A DNA stretch of 62,874 bases from NCBI GenBank assembly GCA_031119395.1, contig JAVHYA010000015.1, positions 18,927 through 81,800 on the forward strand, in the 5' to 3' direction. The position numbers and the translations under genes are program-made. The notes under the pieces were generated by a model, which saw nothing but the letters and a program-made list of their open reading frames with translations, did not search any database and was not told where the DNA came from. Source of the DNA: Pseudomonadota bacterium (GTDB lineage Bacteria; Pseudomonadota; Gammaproteobacteria; Burkholderiales; Burkholderiaceae_C). Positions 20,042 to 28,337 of the stretch are shown one piece after another. Within the stretch, counting starts at the first letter, position 1. The number at the start of each line of letters is the position of its first letter.

Positions 20042-20911
20042 TCACAGGTCGGTGCGCAGCTTCCAGAGTTCGGGGAACAGCACCACGTCGAGCATCTTGC
20101 GCAGGTAGCTCACGCCGCCCGTGCCGCCGGTGCCGCGCTTGAAGCCGATCACGCGTTCCACCGTGGTCACGTGGCGAAAGCGCCAGAGGCGGAAGGCGTC
20201 CTCGATGTCGGTGAGCTTCTCGCCGAGCTGGTAGGCGTCCCAGTTCGCGTGCGGGTCGCGGTAGACGGCGAGCCACGCAGCCTCGACGGCGTCGCTCGTG
20301 ACGTAGGGCTGCGTCCAGTCGCGCGCCAGGTGGTCGGCCGGCACCGGCAGGCCGCGCCGTGCCAGCAGGCGCAGCGCCTCGTCGTACAGCGAGGGCGCAC
20401 GCCAGGCGGCCTCCACCTGCGCCAGCAGGTCGGGCCGGTGCGCATGGGGCTTGAGCATGGCGGCGTTCTTGTTGCCCAGCGCGAACTCGATGCAGCGGTA
20501 CTGCGCGCTCTGGAAGCCGCTGGAGCTCGCGAGGTAGGGGCGCATCGCGCTGTACTCGGGCGGCGTCATGGTCGAGAGCACGGTCCATGCACCCACCAGC
20601 TGCTCCATGATGCGCGTCACGCGCGCCAGCATCTTGAAGGCATCGGGCAGCCGGTCGCCGGCGATGGCGCCGATGGCGGCGCGCAGCTCGTGCAGCATGA
20701 GCTTCATCCACAGCTCGCTGGTCTGGTGTTGCACGATGAAGAGCATCTCGTCGTGCGCGGGCGAGAGCGGGTGCTGCGCGTTGAGGATCTCGTCCAGGTG
20801 CAGGTAGTCGCCGTAGCTCATCGACTGGCTGAAGTCGAGCTGGGCCTTTTCTTCATGGACGATGGCTTCGGGCGCCGGCGGTTGCGACGGGGCGGGGGGC
20901 GTGGGGTTCAT
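20042..20911 (-). CDS. kynA: Tryptophan 2,3-dioxygenase
   Basis: A 289-residue heme dioxygenase opening the indole ring of tryptophan to N-formylkynurenine. Family blocks are [49 protein letters not shown] (substrate-binding Arg and Ser), [20 protein letters not shown] (heme-ligand His and loop) and the terminal FPELWKLR. The start MNPTPPAP gives a ~25-residue Pro-rich lead before the conserved part. It is last in the leftward operon kynB-kynU-(small gene)-kynA; the three enzymes convert tryptophan to anthranilate. A regulator such as KynR is not visible nearby. Confidence 0.96.
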   Translation of the reverse strand: MNPTPPAPSQPPAPEAIVHEEKAQLDFSQSMSYGDYLHLDEILNAQHPLSPAHDEMLFIVQHQTSELWMKLMLHELRAAIGAIAGDRLPDAFKMLARVTRIMEQLVGAWTVLSTMTPPEYSAMRPYLASSSGFQSAQYRCIEFALGNKNAAMLKPHAHRPDLLAQVEAAWRAPSLYDEALRLLARRGLPVPADHLARDWTQPYVTSDAVEAAWLAVYRDPHANWDAYQLGEKLTDIEDAFRLWRFRHVTTVERVIGFKRGTGGTGGVSYLRKMLDVVLFPELWKLRTDL

Positions 20912-20948
20912 GGCGTGGTCCGGGATCTCGATGGCAAGGGCTCGTGTT

Positions 20949-21242
20949 TCACAGGCAGGCTTCGGCCCGGTCCACGGCGTCGCGGCGGCCCCAGGCGAGA
21001 TGGCCGATGCGCGCGTCGGGCGCCCATTCGGCGCGCACCGCCAGGTGCGCGGCGTGCCAGACGAGGTGGCGGGTCTCGCCGAAGCGGTCGCCACGCTCGA
21101 GCATGGCACCTGCGGGCATCCTGCGGCGGGCCTCGGCGGCCGTGTGGCCCACGCGCAGGCCGAAGGGAGCGGCGGCGCGCGCCGGCAGGCCGGCCAGCAG
21201 GCCCAGCAGCACGCAGGCCGGCCAGAGCTTGGCGTTCGTCAC
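20949..21242 (-). CDS. Small exported protein between kynU and kynA
   Basis: A 97-residue frame starting four bases after the kynU stop. It has a clear signal peptide ([21 protein letters not shown], cleavage after about residue 24), then a ~70-residue domain containing [19 protein letters not shown] and [19 protein letters not shown]. The phrase G-VGH-AAEAR resembles periplasmic calycin-like modules that start with a conserved LG-s-eva pattern, but I cannot assign a family. Its position inside the kynurenine operon on the same strand argues that it is translated. Function unknown. Confidence 0.6.
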   Translation of the reverse strand: MTNAKLWPACVLLGLLAGLPARAAAPFGLRVGHTAAEARRRMPAGAMLERGDRFGETRHLVWHAAHLAVRAEWAPDARIGHLAWGRRDAVDRAEACL

Positions 21243-21246
21243 GGCC

Positions 21247-22626
21247 TCAGGTCACCGCGTTGCGGGTGTTGAATTCGGGGCGGCGGTACTCCTCTTCCTC
21301 CAGCACCTGCGCGAGGTTGCCGACGGCGTTCCACACGTCCTCGAAGCCGAGGTACAGCGGCGTGAAGCCGAAACGCAGGATGTCGGGCAGACCCCGGCCC
21401 CCAGGGCTCGGCGTACCGAGCCCGTCCCCCGAGGGGCGCTCGGCCGCCCGTGACCGGCCCGGCGCGGCTTCGGGTTCATCCCCGGCCCTGAAGTCGCCGA
21501 TCACGCCGCGTGCAATGAGGGCCTGCACGATCGCGTAGGCCGGCCCGCCGATGCGCTGGCCCGGATCGGCCATGCGCAGGCACACCTGCGAGCCGCGCTG
21601 CGCATGCTCGCGCGGCGTGACCAGCGCGAAGTGCCCGGGGCAGCGCTGCTCCACCAGCGCGATGAAGGCGTCGGTGAGCGCGAGCGACTTGGTGCGCAGC
21701 GCCTGCATGCCGCCCAGCGGCTCGGCCGCCAGCATCGCATCGAGCCCGCAGCCCAGCGCGGTGAGGCTGAGGATGGGTTGCGTGCCGCACAGGTAGCGGC
21801 CCACCCCCGGGGCGGGGCGGTAGCCGGGCGTGAAGGCGAAGGGCGCCGCATGGCCCCACCAGCCCGACAGCGGCTGTTCCCAGGCGTCGGCGTGGCGTGC
21901 GTTCACCCACGCGAAGGCCGGCGCACCGGGGCCGCCGTTGAGGTACTTGTAGCCGCAGCCGATGGCGAAGTCGGCGTCGGCATCGTTGAGCGCCACCGGC
22001 ACGGCGCCGGCGCTGTGCGCGAGGTCCCACACCGCGAGCGCGCCGGCCTCGTGCGCCCGCTTCGTCAGCGCCGCCATGTCGTGCATGGCGCCGGTGCGGT
22101 AGTTCACGTGCGTGAGCATCAGCACCGCCACCTCGGCCGTGAGCGCCGCGGGAATCTCCGACGGGTCGTCCACCAGCTTCAGCGTCAGGCCGCGCTCGCG
22201 GCACAGCGACTCGGCGATGTAGAGGTCGGTCGGGAAGTTGCTGCGCTCGGAGACGACGATCGTGCGACCTTTGTCCTTCTTCTGCGCCGACAGCGCCGCG
22301 AACAGCACCTTGTACAGGTTGACCGAGGTGCTGTCGGTGCACACCACCTCGCCCGGCGCGGCGCCGATGAGGCGTGCCACCTGGTCGCCCAGGCGCTGCG
22401 GCAGGTCGAACCAGCGCGCCTCGTTCCACGAGCGGATGAGGCCGGTGCCCCATTCCTGCGTCACCGCCTCGGCGATCCGTGCGGGTGCGGCCTTGGGCAG
22501 CACGCCCAGCGAGTTGCCGTCGAGGTAGATCACGCCCTCGGGCAGGATGAACAGGTCGCGCAGCGCGCGCAGCGGGTCTTGGGCGTCGAGGCGCCGGCAG
22601 TCGTCGAGGGTGAGGGAAGTGGTCAT
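21247..22626 (-). CDS. kynU: Kynureninase
   Basis: A 459-residue PLP enzyme hydrolysing kynurenine to anthranilate and alanine. Family blocks are [65 protein letters not shown] and the PLP-lysine loop [16 protein letters not shown], then [10 protein letters not shown] and [20 protein letters not shown]. It is ~35-40 residues longer than typical bacterial kynureninases. The excess is one in-frame Gly/Pro/Arg-rich insert between RGVIGDFRA and DILRFGF, at about bases 21388-21487. The start at 22626 is taken at MTTSLTLDD; upstream codons belong to the kynB-kynU intercistronic repeat. The second gene of the operon. Confidence 0.95.
   Translation of the reverse strand: MTTSLTLDDCRRLDAQDPLRALRDLFILPEGVIYLDGNSLGVLPKAAPARIAEAVTQEWGTGLIRSWNEARWFDLPQRLGDQVARLIGAAPGEVVCTDSTSVNLYKVLFAALSAQKKDKGRTIVVSERSNFPTDLYIAESLCRERGLTLKLVDDPSEIPAALTAEVAVLMLTHVNYRTGAMHDMAALTKRAHEAGALAVWDLAHSAGAVPVALNDADADFAIGCGYKYLNGGPGAPAFAWVNARHADAWEQPLSGWWGHAAPFAFTPGYRPAPGVGRYLCGTQPILSLTALGCGLDAMLAAEPLGGMQALRTKSLALTDAFIALVEQRCPGHFALVTPREHAQRGSQVCLRMADPGQRIGGPAYAIVQALIARGVIGDFRAGDEPEAAPGRSRAAERPSGDGLGTPSPGGRGLPDILRFGFTPLYLGFEDVWNAVGNLAQVLEEEEYRRPEFNTRNAVT
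21388..21487 (-). repeat. In-frame repeat-like insert within kynU
   Basis: About 33 codons ([17 protein letters not shown]... in the protein) interrupt a block normally contiguous in kynureninases. The DNA contains an inverted repeat GGCTCG-GCGTAC-CGAGCC (21405-21422) flanked by C-runs and G-runs, like an intergenic palindromic element. The boundaries are approximate. Confidence 0.5.
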
Positions 22627-22654
22627 GGTGAGGGTCTTCGAAATCCGGGCTGCC

Positions 22655-22756
22655 GTACGCGAAGGGCGCGAAGATTCCGCGAAGGTCGCAAAGGGAACAG
22701 CCAACTTCTATTTCTGCTTTCGCGTCCTTCGCGTGACCTTCGCGGCCTTCGCGTAC
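22655..22756. repeat. Long inverted repeat between kynB and kynU
   Basis: The left arm (22655-22694, GTACGCGAAGGGCGCGAAG...) and the right arm (22718-22756, ...GCGGCCTTCGCGTAC) are complementary over ~38 bases with a few mismatches, leaving a ~23-base A/T-richer loop. The repeated CGCGAAGG unit resembles dispersed elements known in beta- and gammaproteobacteria. It occupies most of the 148-base gap and would form a large hairpin in the kynB-kynU transcript. Confidence 0.75.
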
Positions 22757-22774
22757 GAATGTTCCTGTGTGCTT

Positions 22775-23449
22775 CTACGTGGCGAGCTCGCGCAGCACCG
22801 CGCGCACCGGCGAGGCATCGGCGGTCACCAGCTTGAGGGGCAGGGCGATGAGTTCGTAGTCGCCTTCGGGCACGTCGTCGAGCACGAGGTTCTCGAGCAC
22901 GCGCATGCCGTGGCGGCGGATGGTCTGGTGGCTGTCCAGGGTCTTGCTGTCGGCGGGGTCGATGCTGGCGGTGTCGATGCCGATGAGCTGCACGCCGCGG
23001 GCGGCCAACTGCTCGACGGTGTCGGGCGCGTAGGCGGCGAGCTGCGGGTCCCAGCGGTCGACCGGCATGCGTTCGTAGGTGCGCACCAGCACGCGCGCGG
23101 GCAGGCTGTCGTCGATCGCATGCGCGATGTCCGCCCAGGTGACGAGCGGGCCGCGCCCGATGGCGTGGATCACGCGGCACGGGCCGAGGAAGGGCGCGAG
23201 GTCGGTGTCGCCGATGCTGGCGCCCCCGGCGTCGTAGTGCAGCGGTGCGTCGGCATGCGCGCCGACGTGGGGCGAGAGCGTGATCTCGCTGACGTTGACG
23301 GGGCAGCCGGGGCCGATCGAGGCGGCCCAGCGCTGGCGGTAGGGCGTGTCGCCCGGGAACACCGGTGCGCCGGCATGCACGGGCGGCGAGATGTCCCACA
23401 CGCGCAGCGTGCGCTGCGCAGCGGCCGTGGGGGCGGGGTCGGAAAGCAT
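22775..23449 (-). CDS. kynB: Kynurenine formamidase
   Basis: A 224-residue metal-dependent arylformamidase hydrolysing N-formylkynurenine to kynurenine. The zinc/manganese-binding motif [14 protein letters not shown] (HxxxHxD) is at about residues 59-72, preceded by [20 protein letters not shown], the typical KynB opening. Further family blocks are [18 protein letters not shown] and [18 protein letters not shown]. It is the first gene of the kyn operon; a family A repeat lies 96 bases upstream. Length and motifs leave little doubt. Confidence 0.95.
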   Translation of the reverse strand: MLSDPAPTAAAQRTLRVWDISPPVHAGAPVFPGDTPYRQRWAASIGPGCPVNVSEITLSPHVGAHADAPLHYDAGGASIGDTDLAPFLGPCRVIHAIGRGPLVTWADIAHAIDDSLPARVLVRTYERMPVDRWDPQLAAYAPDTVEQLAARGVQLIGIDTASIDPADSKTLDSHQTIRRHGMRVLENLVLDDVPEGDYELIALPLKLVTADASPVRAVLRELAT

Positions 23450-23544
23450 GCGGCGAAGTTAGCGCCGCGCGCGGGGTCGTGGTGTCGGTTATTTCCAACG
23501 GATGCCGAAACGAGCCGCACGTGGCGCCGGCGTGGCCGGCCGGA

Positions 23545-23600
23545 TGCTATCGAAATCGTAGCTGCTCGCACAGGCGCGGCGGGCGCTGCAGCCCGATTCG
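23545..23600 (-). repeat. Family A palindromic repeat, copy 4
   Basis: Inverse orientation: TGCTATCGAAATCGTAGCTGCTCG, then GGCGGGCGCTGCAGCCCGATT. It lies between the YkgJ stop (three bases away) and the kynB start. The kynB promoter must lie in or near this 153-base gap, but I cannot pick a convincing -10. Confidence 0.75.
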
Positions 23601-23602
23601 AT

Positions 23603-23914
23603 TCAGAAGCCGGCGACCGGCGCGAGACCGTGCCGCGCCCGCGCGCGCTGGCAGGCGTCGCTGCCCGCCTCGAGTTCCTGGCAGGGGCCGGGCCGCCATT
23701 CGTAGATGCCGCAGCTCACGCGCTCGCCGATACGGCCCGTCAGCGCGGCGCAGCGCGGCGGCGTGTGGTCGGTGCCGCGCAGGCGGCACAGCGTGTCGTT
23801 CAGCGCCACCGCCAGGCCCGCGGGCACGCGGCCGCCCTCGCCGTCCAGTTCGTGGACGCTGAAATCGACGCGGAAGGCGGCGCAGCAGGCGCCGCAGGAC
23901 TGGCAGGGGTTCAT
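23603..23914 (-). CDS. YkgJ-family cysteine-cluster protein
   Basis: A 103-residue cytoplasmic protein with the YkgJ/UPF0153 pattern: CQSCGACC near the N-terminus (residues 4-11), a mid Cys in TLCRL, then C in PRCAAL, and CGIYEWRPGPCQEL near residues 68-80. These Cys positions are thought to bind zinc or iron-sulfur; biochemical function is unproven. It is preceded by no co-directional partner closer than the carotenoid oxygenase gene 59 bases upstream, so the two may be co-transcribed. Confidence 0.85.
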   Translation of the reverse strand: MNPCQSCGACCAAFRVDFSVHELDGEGGRVPAGLAVALNDTLCRLRGTDHTPPRCAALTGRIGERVSCGIYEWRPGPCQELEAGSDACQRARARHGLAPVAGF

Positions 23915-23973
23915 CGGGGAGGGCGCGCCGCGGCGATGCGGCGTGCCCGATTCTCGCGCCGCGCGGCCCGCTG

Positions 23974-25524
23974 TCAGGCCGGCAGGTACACCGCGTGCAG
24001 CCCCAGCGGCATGACGCGCGGCAGCACGCCCTGCGCGACGGGGCCGGCGGCCAGCTGGCGCGCGTCGAAGACCGAGAACAGCATGGCGCGGCGGCGGACG
24101 TCGAGCGCGGTGCCCAGCAGCCAGCCCTCGCCTTCGCGCGCACCGCGTCCGGTGCGCGGGACGAAGACGTGCTCCTCCGCCATCACGTCCGGCCCGTAGC
24201 GGTAGCGGTCGACGCGGCCGCTGGCGACATCCACCCGGGCGACGGCGTCGAACATCGGCTGGTTGCCGGTGCCCACGCGCTGTGCCACGAAGACCTCGCG
24301 GTGGCGCTGCGAGACGCGGCGCGGGTCGACGCGCGGGAACTCCACCCGCGCGGCCAGCGCGTCCTGCCGCGCGCGGCCGCTGCGCAGGTCCAGCGCGAGC
24401 ACGGTGAGCCAGGTGGGCGGCGGCACGTCGTGCTCGCCGCGCATGACCTGGCGCAGGCCGTGCGTGGCGTAGGAGGCGTCGTCCGAGCGGACGTAGTCGA
24501 GGTGGATCGTTTCGCCCTTGGCGTCCTCCCAGGCGTTGCCGACGTGGAAGACGAAGCCGGCCGGCAGCTCGAACCAGCGCGGTGCGTCGAGCCGGTCCTT
24601 CGGCAGCACCAGCACGCGCATGCCCAGCTCGGGCCGCCACACGTGGCTGTCCAGGAAGGTCGCGCCCGCGTCGGAGCGCGCCACGTCGAAGACCAGCGAG
24701 GGCAGCAGGAACACGAGGTGCCGCTCGGTCACTGCGAAGTCGTGGACCATGGCGATGTCGGGCACCTTCATGCTGGTGGCCTGCACGTCGCGCCCATCGG
24801 GCGAGATGCGGTAGATCGACAGCACGCCCTGCCGGCTGCTGACGCCGAAGTTCCACAGCACGCCGCCGGGCCCGATCTTGGGATGGGCCGAGAAGGGCAT
24901 GCCGGCGTAGTCGGCGTTCAGCGTCTTCACGCCCAGGGTGTCGAGGCTGGCCGGGTCGACGCGCGTGGCCGAGCCGCCCTCCCACAGCGCGAGGAACTCC
25001 CCGCCGTGGCTCACCAGGCTGGTGTTGGCGACGTTGATGGCGTCGGGCGAGGTGATCGGCTCCATGCCCGGCGGGAAGGTGCCGAAGGCCGCGCGCACCG
25101 GGTGGCCGGCGGCCGTGTCGGCCGCGAACTTCTCGGTGCGCACGAAGCGGCCGCGGTGCACGATGCCGCCGGCGCCGATCTCGTACTTCTGCACCATGCC
25201 GTCGCCGTCGAACCAGTGGTGGTAGCGCTGGCCGCCGAGCGTGTGGCGGGCCGGGCCGTTGCGCAGGAAGGCGCCGCGCAGGTCGGGCGGCAGGCGGCCG
25301 TGCAGCTTCAGCGGCATCGGCGCCACGTCGGCCTGCAGGCCCTCGAAGCCCATCTGCCAGGGGTGTTCGGCGCGGTGGCGGTCGAAGGCGGCCTGCCAGT
25401 CGTCGGGCTGGAAGGCGCTGGGCGCTGCCGGGTCGGCGGCCGGGGTGCGCGCCTGCGCGCCGCCAGGCAGGAAGGGCAGGCCGGCGGTGCCGGCCAGGCC
25501 TCGCAGGAAATCGCGGCGTTCCAT
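23974..25524 (-). CDS. Carotenoid oxygenase family protein (Tat-exported)
   Basis: A 516-residue protein with a twin-arginine leader (MERRDFLRGLAGTAGLPFL), implying periplasmic location. The carotenoid cleavage dioxygenase fold is indicated by GAFLRNGPARHTLGG, HHWFDGDGMVQKY and the candidate iron-binding histidines in SAHPKIGP, MVHDFAVTE, FVFHVGNAWED and the terminal LGLHAVYLPA. These enzymes cleave double bonds of carotenoids or of phenylpropanoid/stilbene substrates using non-heme iron. The substrate cannot be told, and no carotenoid biosynthesis genes are in the window. The DUF2141 gene lies 26 bases upstream on the same strand, so the pair looks like an operon. Confidence 0.88.
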   Translation of the reverse strand: MERRDFLRGLAGTAGLPFLPGGAQARTPAADPAAPSAFQPDDWQAAFDRHRAEHPWQMGFEGLQADVAPMPLKLHGRLPPDLRGAFLRNGPARHTLGGQRYHHWFDGDGMVQKYEIGAGGIVHRGRFVRTEKFAADTAAGHPVRAAFGTFPPGMEPITSPDAINVANTSLVSHGGEFLALWEGGSATRVDPASLDTLGVKTLNADYAGMPFSAHPKIGPGGVLWNFGVSSRQGVLSIYRISPDGRDVQATSMKVPDIAMVHDFAVTERHLVFLLPSLVFDVARSDAGATFLDSHVWRPELGMRVLVLPKDRLDAPRWFELPAGFVFHVGNAWEDAKGETIHLDYVRSDDASYATHGLRQVMRGEHDVPPPTWLTVLALDLRSGRARQDALAARVEFPRVDPRRVSQRHREVFVAQRVGTGNQPMFDAVARVDVASGRVDRYRYGPDVMAEEHVFVPRTGRGAREGEGWLLGTALDVRRRAMLFSVFDARQLAAGPVAQGVLPRVMPLGLHAVYLPA

Positions 25525-25550
25525 GGTGGGACTCCTTCGCGGCGGGCGGG

Positions 25551-25985
25551 TCAGCGCAGCGTGATGGCGGTGGTCATGTCGCCCTGGACGTCGATCACGG
25601 CGTCGTCGAAGGCGGCCGGGCCCATGCGGCCGCGCGCGTCGCGGCTGAAGCCGGTGGGCTCGGTGGGCATGCCGACCACGTTGGTGTCGACCTTCTCGTT
25701 GCCGTTCTCGTCATGGAAGGCCGAGAGCGCATAGCGGCCCGGCGGGAGGTTCCTGAAGACCAGCACGGTGACGGGTTGCGCGGCCGGCGCGCGTGCGCCC
25801 TGGAGCTTCTGCGGCTCCTTGAGCCAGGTGTCGGCGCTGCCGTAGAGCGCGGCGCTCACGGTGCCCTGCGTCGATTTGGCGCCGCTCACCTCGACGGTGA
25901 GGTCGGCGGCCTGGCTGGTGCCGGCGATCAGCGCGAGGCTGAACGCGGCCAGGATGGCGTGGTGCGGGCGCGGAAGCAGAGGCAT
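25551..25985 (-). CDS. DUF2141 exported protein
   Basis: A 144-residue protein with a signal peptide (HHAILAAFSLALIAGTSQA, cleavage about residue 26) and a DUF2141 domain: LTVEVSGAKSTQGTVSAALYG, FRNLPPGRYALSAFHDENGNEKVDTN and GFSRDARGRMGPAAFDDA. The DENGNxKVDTN loop is the family hallmark and may bind calcium or another metal. DUF2141 proteins often sit beside carotenoid oxygenases or oxidoreductases; this is seen here too. Function unknown. An AGGAG-like GGAGAAC site precedes the ATG. Confidence 0.85.
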   Translation of the reverse strand: MPLLPRPHHAILAAFSLALIAGTSQAADLTVEVSGAKSTQGTVSAALYGSADTWLKEPQKLQGARAPAAQPVTVLVFRNLPPGRYALSAFHDENGNEKVDTNVVGMPTEPTGFSRDARGRMGPAAFDDAVIDVQGDMTTAITLR

Positions 25986-26142
25986 GGCGGTTCTCCTGGG
26001 CGGCGGGCGGCGAATGCCGTCCCTGGTGCGCACTGTGGGCGATCCGGATGACGATGACCAGCGGCCTGCGACGGAATGCCCCAGCGCGGCGCGAGATGCA
26101 GGGCCGCGGCGGCGGCCTGCGGGCGGGCGCCGCCGCCGCGGC

Positions 26143-26304
26143 TCAGGCGGTGCGCCCGGGCCGCAGGAACCCCGTCAGCGCCTGCCGGACGTGCTTGCGG
26201 TTGCAGCGTCGGCCGCAGCCTGCGGCTGCGCCACGTCCGCTGCACGGGCAGGGGCCGGCGCCGGAACCGGTCGGGGGCACGCCGCGCAGCGGCGTGCATG
26301 TCAT
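26143..26304 (-). CDS. Possible Cys-rich 53-residue protein overlapping argF stop
   Basis: A short frame whose ATG overlaps the argF stop (ATGA). The product contains CPCSGRGAAAGCGRRC, reminiscent of but not matching a SEC-C zinc motif, and ends ...LTGFLRPGRTA. The four-base overlap argues for coupled translation; the short length and GC-rich composition argue against. About 157 bases of sequence with no other feature separate it from the DUF2141 gene. Confidence 0.3.
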   Translation of the reverse strand: MTCTPLRGVPPTGSGAGPCPCSGRGAAAGCGRRCNRKHVRQALTGFLRPGRTA

Positions 26305-27227
26305 GCGATCCGGCCGAGCAAGAGGTACTCCATGAGTGCCTTCTGCACGTGCATCCTGTTCTCGGCCTCGTCCCACACCACCGACTGCGGCCCGTCGATC
26401 ACTTCGGCCTGCACCTCCTCGCCGCGGTGCGCGGGCAGGCAGTGCATGAAGAGGGCGTCGGGCTGGGCGGCGCGCATCATCTCCTCGTCGACGCACCAGT
26501 CGGCGAAGGCCTTGCGGCGGGCCTCGTTCTCGGCCTCGTAGCCCATGCTGGTCCACACGTCGGTGGTCACCAGGTCGGCGCCGCGGCAGGCGTCCATCGG
26601 GTCCTTGAAGACCTTGTAGCTGTCGGCCGAGCGGATGCCGGCGACGTTCTGGTCCACCTCGTAGCCCGAGGGGGTGCTCACGTGCACGGTGAAGTCCAGG
26701 ATCTCGGCCGCCTGCAGCCAGGTGTTGGCCATGTTGTTGCCGTCGCCGACCCAGGCCACCGTCTTGCCCCGGATCGAACCGCGGTGCTCGATGAAGGTGA
26801 AGAGGTCGGCCAGGATCTGGCAGGGATGGAACTCGTTGGTCAGGCCGTTGATGACCGGCACGCGCGAGGCGGCGGCGAAGGCCTCGATCTTGGCCTGCTC
26901 GAAGGTGCGGATCATCACCAGGTCGACCATGCGGCTGATGACCTTGGCGCTGTCGTCGATCGGCTCGGAGCGGCCGAGCTGGCTGTCGCCGGTGGTCAGG
27001 TGCACCACGCTGCCGCCGAGCTGGTACATGCCGGCCTCGAAGCTCACCCGGGTGCGGGTGCTGGCCTTCTCGAAGATCAGGGCCAGGGTGCGGTCGGTCA
27101 GGGGCTGGTGCTTCTCGTAGGCCTTGAACTTGGCCTTGATGAGGGCGGCGCGCTCGAACAGGTAGGCGTACTCGTCGGCCGTGAAATCGCTGAACTGGAG
27201 GTAATGGCGGATCGCGGGTGCGGTCAT
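26301..27227 (-). CDS. argF: Ornithine carbamoyltransferase
   Basis: A 308-residue cytoplasmic enzyme making citrulline from ornithine and carbamoyl phosphate in arginine biosynthesis. The carbamoyl-phosphate motif STRTR (in FEKASTRTRVSFE), HPCQ (NEFHPCQILADL), the ornithine-binding DVWTSMG block and the HCLPAHRGEE motif are all present, so it should be active. The start at 27227 (MTAPAIRHYLQ) fits the family; an ATG 18 bases upstream is possible. In many relatives argF and argD are close together; here a LysR/OYE/aldo-keto reductase module separates them by ~3.2 kb. Confidence 0.97.
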   Translation of the reverse strand: MTAPAIRHYLQFSDFTADEYAYLFERAALIKAKFKAYEKHQPLTDRTLALIFEKASTRTRVSFEAGMYQLGGSVVHLTTGDSQLGRSEPIDDSAKVISRMVDLVMIRTFEQAKIEAFAAASRVPVINGLTNEFHPCQILADLFTFIEHRGSIRGKTVAWVGDGNNMANTWLQAAEILDFTVHVSTPSGYEVDQNVAGIRSADSYKVFKDPMDACRGADLVTTDVWTSMGYEAENEARRKAFADWCVDEEMMRAAQPDALFMHCLPAHRGEEVQAEVIDGPQSVVWDEAENRMHVQKALMEYLLLGRIA

Positions 27228-27297
27228 GGCAGAAGGGGCGGGCACGGCATGCCCGGTGCGCTCAAAGGTGCATTGTGGCAGGCGTTGCGCGCGCGGC

Positions 27298-28218
27298 TCA
27301 GCCTGCGGGGGCTTCGTGCGCGGCCAGTTCGGCCGCCACCTCGGCCACCAGCGAACGCAGCCAGCGATGCGCCGGATCGTGGCGGTGCCGCACGTGCCAG
27401 GCCATCTCGACCGGGAAGCGGCCCAGGTCGACCGGCGTGGGCAGCACCTTCAGCCGCGGGTCGCCGGCCAGGCGCCGGCAGATCTGGCGGGGGAGGGTGG
27501 CGCAGTAGTCGGTGACGGCCACCATCTCCGGAATGGCCAGGAAATGCGTCACCGACACCGCCACCTCGCGCCTGAGGCCCTGGCGCTCCAGCGCCTGGAA
27601 GAGGCCGGCGCGCAGGCGGCCGGGCGGCAGCACGTTGACGTGCTTCAGGGACTCGTACTGCTTCTTCGTCAGGCGCCCGCCCACCAGCGGATGGTCGGCG
27701 CGCAGCACGCAGGCCAGGCCGTCGTCCATCAGCCGCTGCACGACCAGGTTGTCGGGCGGGTCGACGAAGCGGCCCAGTGCCATCGCGGTGGTGCCGGTGG
27801 CCACGCCGGTCTCGGCCAGGTCGGCGCCGTAGGGCGTGAGCCGCAGCCGCATGCCGGGCGCGCGCTCGCGCAGCCGGGCGGCGAGCGCCGGCACCAGCAC
27901 GAATTCGACATAGCTGTTGGGCGCCAGGGTGACGAGCTGCTGCGCCTGGGCGGGGTCGAAGTCCTGCTGGCCCAGCACCACCTCGTCCAGCTGCGCCAGC
28001 GCGGCGGCGATCACCGGTGCCAGCGCCTCGGCCTGCGGCGTGGGCTGCATGCCGTAGCGTGCCCGCACGAACAGCGGGTCGCGCAGCATCGTGCGCAGCC
28101 GCGCCAGAGCGTTCGACAGCGCCGGCTGTGTGATGCCCAGGCGCCCGGCGGCGCGGGTCACGTTGCGCTCCTCCATGAGGGCCAGGAAGACGGGCAGCAG
28201 GTTCAGGTCGTAGCGCAT
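27298..28218 (-). CDS. LysR-family transcriptional regulator
   Basis: A 306-residue regulator. The N-terminal HTH (LNLLPVFLALMEERNVTRAAGRLGITQPALSNALARLR) is canonical, of the NodD/SyrM-like subgroup in which DLNLL opens the protein. The C-terminal effector domain contains GLACVLRADHPLVGG and VTDYCATLPRQICRRL. It is divergent from the OYE gene with a 119-base AT-richer gap containing an inverted repeat, so it most likely controls the OYE-aldo/keto reductase pair and itself. The inducer is unknown; electrophilic enones or quinones would suit an OYE target (inference). Confidence 0.92.
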   Translation of the reverse strand: MRYDLNLLPVFLALMEERNVTRAAGRLGITQPALSNALARLRTMLRDPLFVRARYGMQPTPQAEALAPVIAAALAQLDEVVLGQQDFDPAQAQQLVTLAPNSYVEFVLVPALAARLRERAPGMRLRLTPYGADLAETGVATGTTAMALGRFVDPPDNLVVQRLMDDGLACVLRADHPLVGGRLTKKQYESLKHVNVLPPGRLRAGLFQALERQGLRREVAVSVTHFLAIPEMVAVTDYCATLPRQICRRLAGDPRLKVLPTPVDLGRFPVEMAWHVRHRHDPAHRWLRSLVAEVAAELAAHEAPAG

Positions 28219-28247
28219 CCAGATATGTTGATTGGTGAATGACTGGA

Positions 28248-28267
28248 ATTCAATGAATAAATTGGAT
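28248..28267 (+). promoter_or_regulatory. Candidate LysR operator
   Basis: ATTCAAT-N6-ATTGGAT is a 7-base inverted repeat with one mismatch, in an unusually AT-rich stretch between the divergent LysR and OYE genes. It sits 30 bases from the LysR start codon and 71 from the OYE start, where LysR proteins usually bind. Confidence 0.5.
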
Positions 28268-28337
28268 GAATGCGAGGCCGCGCCCCAAACTTCGCTTCAC
28301 CCGGGACCCGTCACCCACCACTTTCGAGGACAGCACC

